From Pseudorhizobium endolithicum (lineage in GTDB: Bacteria > Pseudomonadota > Alphaproteobacteria > Rhizobiales > Rhizobiaceae), in NCBI RefSeq assembly GCF_902153245.2, contig NZ_CABFWF030000014.1, forward strand, positions 389,189 through 453,188: a DNA stretch of 64,000 bases, read 5' to 3'. The position numbers were made by a program, and so were the translations under genes. The notes beneath the pieces were generated by a model. That model did no database searches. It was not told where the DNA came from and saw nothing but the letters and a program-made list of their open reading frames with translations. This document shows positions 63,581 through 64,000 of this stretch, piece after piece. Numbering within the stretch: position 1 is the first letter of the stretch; each line of letters begins with the position of its first letter.

Positions 63581-64000
63581 TCATCCCCAGGCGGGTTTGG
63601 GTGCTTTCGTCAATGCCATCGCGATCTTCTTGATGTTTTGCGCCGCGGCAGCCAGCAGGCATTGCCACCTGACCTTCATGAGGCCGCGGAAGCGGGCATA
63701 GCGGTGACCGTGAAGTTGCTTGGCATCGGCAAAGGAGCGCTCCACCGTCTCCTTTCGCCTTTTGTAGATCGCCTTGCCCCAGGACGTCTTGCGGTGGCTG
63801 TCCGTTCGTTCGCGGGCGTCGGTCCAGACATGGCGGGTGATGGTGCGTTCTGCCTTGGCGTTGCCTGTGCACGAGGCCAGAAGCGGACAGTCGCGGCAGA
63901 TGGACGGGTCGGAGCGGTAGTGCTTGTAGCCGGTGCGGTCGGTGGTGGCATAGGCGAGAAGCTGGCCCTCGGGGCATCGGTACCCATCGACTTGCGGCTC
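63581..64000 (-). CDS. IS1182-family transposase, C-terminal part (cut by window edge)
   Basis: This frame runs from the window edge at 64000 and ends at TGA 63581-63583, giving 139 residues. It reads VDGYRCPEGQLLAYATTD and RTGYKHYRSDP, then CRDCPLLASCTGNAKAERT with the Cys cluster of the IS1182 zinc-finger-like part. RRKETVERSFADAKQLHGHRY (in parts) and LLAAAAQNIKKIA follow. No Met is needed because the start is off the window. The sequence looks intact here. Confidence 0.9.
   Translation of the reverse strand, partial: EPQVDGYRCPEGQLLAYATTDRTGYKHYRSDPSICRDCPLLASCTGNAKAERTITRHVWTDARERTDSHRKTSWGKAIYKRRKETVERSFADAKQLHGHRYARFRGLMKVRWQCLLAAAAQNIKKIAMALTKAPKPAWG

Larger units (their letters stand above)
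63469..64000 (-). mobile_element. End of an IS1182-family insertion sequence
   Basis: The transposase gene above implies an insertion sequence whose left end lies between the hairpin at 63467 and the transposase stop at 63581. I could not find its terminal inverted repeat because the other end is outside the window. Confidence 0.6.

Noticed and set aside
63390..63977. Open frame with a Met start on the minus strand near the right edge
   Set aside because: It is out of frame with the transposase and crosses both hairpins. The real frame is the Met-less one ending at 63581.

Overview
The window is high-GC alphaproteobacterial chromosome. Gene content and order point to the Hyphomicrobiales and most likely the Rhizobiaceae: rppH - divergent polysaccharide deacetylase - ctpA - envC - rlmH - rsfS - nadD - proA - proB - obgE - GNAT pair - rpmA - rplU, next to an aerobic-type cobalamin cluster with cbtAB. 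The genus cannot be fixed from the sequence alone. Coding density is very high, with many ATGA stop/start overlaps. There is no prophage, CRISPR array or rRNA operon.

Region 1 (1-9540) is a divergent catabolic island. The minus-strand operon encodes a crotonase, a MarR regulator, an amidohydrolase and a three-part TRAP transporter. The plus-strand operon encodes a feruloyl/coumaroyl-CoA synthetase-like ligase, an SDR dehydrogenase and an acyl-CoA dehydrogenase. A 35-bp inverted repeat lies between them. The set fits uptake and CoA-dependent side-chain shortening of hydroxycinnamates, with the amidohydrolase standing where a thiolase would be expected.

Region 2 (9541-14335) holds a small secreted protein, a PAP2 phosphatase, a membrane GGDEF-EAL protein and a methyltransferase related to the 3-hydroxypalmitate methyl ester (EF) group.

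Region 3 (14336-19982) is a second aromatic cluster. It has a 4-oxalomesaconate tautomerase, a CHA aldolase, a VOC-fold extradiol dioxygenase and a PIG-L-type hydratase on the minus strand. A 6PGDH-like dehydrogenase and a LysR regulator with two HTH domains lie on the plus strand. Together they would carry a ring-cleavage product to pyruvate and oxaloacetate.

Region 4 (19983-33203) is housekeeping: RNA decay, envelope/division proteins, ribosome maturation, NAD and proline synthesis, ObgE, L27/L21 and tRNA-Ser(CGA).

Region 5 (33245-53430) is a large cobalamin locus: cobB, cobA, cbiD, cobM, cobE, cobL, cobK, cobJ, cobI, cobH, cobG, cobN, cobW, a DUF1636 gene, cbtB, cbtA, cobO, cobQ, cobD and cobC. 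Two divergent cobalamin riboswitches sit back to back, one before the biosynthetic operon and one before the cobalt transporter genes. CbiD occupies the role usually held by CobF, and cobS and cobT are not in the window.

Region 6 (53420-64000) has a frameshifted P1-family peptidase, an L-pipecolate/lysine catabolic pair (FAD oxidase plus P6C dehydrogenase) with a LysR gene and a stand-alone Lrp ligand-binding domain, two small genes, purU and the EF-P lysylation module (epmB, epmA, efp). The end of an IS1182-family transposase runs off the right edge.
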